Below the pieces are notes generated by a model. That model worked only from the letters and a program-made list of their open reading frames with translations, did no database searches and had not been told where the DNA came from. Shown here piece after piece: positions 5,877 through 6,065 of a DNA stretch of 6,065 nucleotides; the stretch's first letter is position 1; the number at the start of each line of letters is the position of its first letter. Position numbers and translations under genes: made by a program. The stretch comes from an uncultured Roseovarius sp. (GTDB taxonomy: Bacteria; Pseudomonadota; Alphaproteobacteria; Rhodobacterales; Rhodobacteraceae), in the NCBI GenBank assembly GCA_934501475.1, contig CAKSUL010000078.1, positions 1 to 6,065 on the forward strand, in the 5' to 3' direction.

Positions 5877-6065
5877 TCAGCCGGCGATCAGGCCCATCTG
5901 CTCCAGCTTCAGGATCACCTGATGGGCGCAGTTGTCCACTTCGACATTTTCGGTTTCGACGCGCAGTTCGGGGTTTTCTGGAACGTCATAAGGGTCTGAA
6001 ATCCCCGTGAATTCCTTGATCTTGCCTTCGCGGGCCAGTTTGTACAGCCCCTTGCGGTCGCGGCG
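5877..6065 (-). CDS. cysC: Adenylyl-sulfate (APS) kinase, C-terminal part (possibly of a bifunctional ATP sulfurylase/APS kinase), partial
   Basis: The last 62 codons of a gene that starts beyond the right edge; TGA is at 5877-5879 on the minus strand. The fragment shows the C-terminal signature of APS kinases: KGLYKLAREGKIKEFTGI, then DPYDVPENPEL, then a helix ending LKLEQMGLI. In the family the KGLYK...FTGI...PY..P..PE segment follows the lid region near the APS site. The enzyme phosphorylates APS with ATP to make PAPS for sulfate assimilation or sulfation. The nucleotide-binding P-loop lies outside the window, as would any fused ATP sulfurylase domain, which is common for this enzyme in Rhodobacteraceae. 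It is upstream of, and probably cotranscribed with, the SDR gene. Confidence 0.88.
   Translation of the reverse strand, partial: RRDRKGLYKLAREGKIKEFTGISDPYDVPENPELRVETENVEVDNCAHQVILKLEQMGLIAG

Noticed and set aside
5179..6010. Plus-strand open frames of about 200-225 codons opposite the SDR and APS kinase genes
   Set aside because: The minus strand carries complete SDR catalytic motifs and the APS kinase signature. The plus-strand translations show no domain and have shadow-frame composition.

Overview
The window looks like a stretch of chromosome from a high-GC alphaproteobacterium, most likely Rhodobacteraceae (Roseobacter or Paracoccus type). This rests on codon use strongly biased to G/C at third positions, tight ATGA-coupled operon structure, and the family character of the proteins (a TmoX/ProX-type binding protein and a CysC-type APS kinase). 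The genus is an inference. Almost the whole window is coding; no stretch over 300 bases lacks a gene, and no RNA gene, insertion sequence, CRISPR array or clear promoter was seen.

Plus-strand unit (3 to 5058). It opens with the last 38 codons of a gene whose tail resembles the C-terminal aminomethyltransferase-like end of dimethylglycine/sarcosine dehydrogenases. Three bases later begins a class III, AGXT2-like PLP aminotransferase (123-1436). Next come the three parts of a glycine betaine/TMAO-type ABC importer: a secreted OpuAC-family binding protein (1470-2429), a ProV-type ATPase with only one CBS-like repeat (2498-3565), and a ProW-type permease with an unusual N-terminal DUF2628-like membrane module and an alanine-rich helical spacer (3562-5058). 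A perfect 15-bp GC stem-loop (2437-2474) sits between the binding protein and the ATPase, where it could hold downstream expression below that of the binding protein. The simplest reading is one operon that imports a small quaternary or N-methylated amine, demethylates it oxidatively, and then transaminates the resulting primary amine. The substrate cannot be read from the sequence.

Minus-strand unit (6065 to 5065). The C-terminal 62 residues of an adenylyl-sulfate kinase (CysC, possibly fused to ATP sulfurylase) enter from the right edge. They are followed after 35 bp by a complete classical short-chain dehydrogenase/reductase with features of NADP(H) preference. This unit ends tail-to-tail with the permease, with only 6 bp between the stop codons.

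Points most worth a second look are the permease N-terminal fusion, the intercistronic hairpin with a three-codon mini-ORF abutting the ATPase start, the binding protein's DxNxDG loop and cysteine pair, and the possible betaine-type catabolic cassette.
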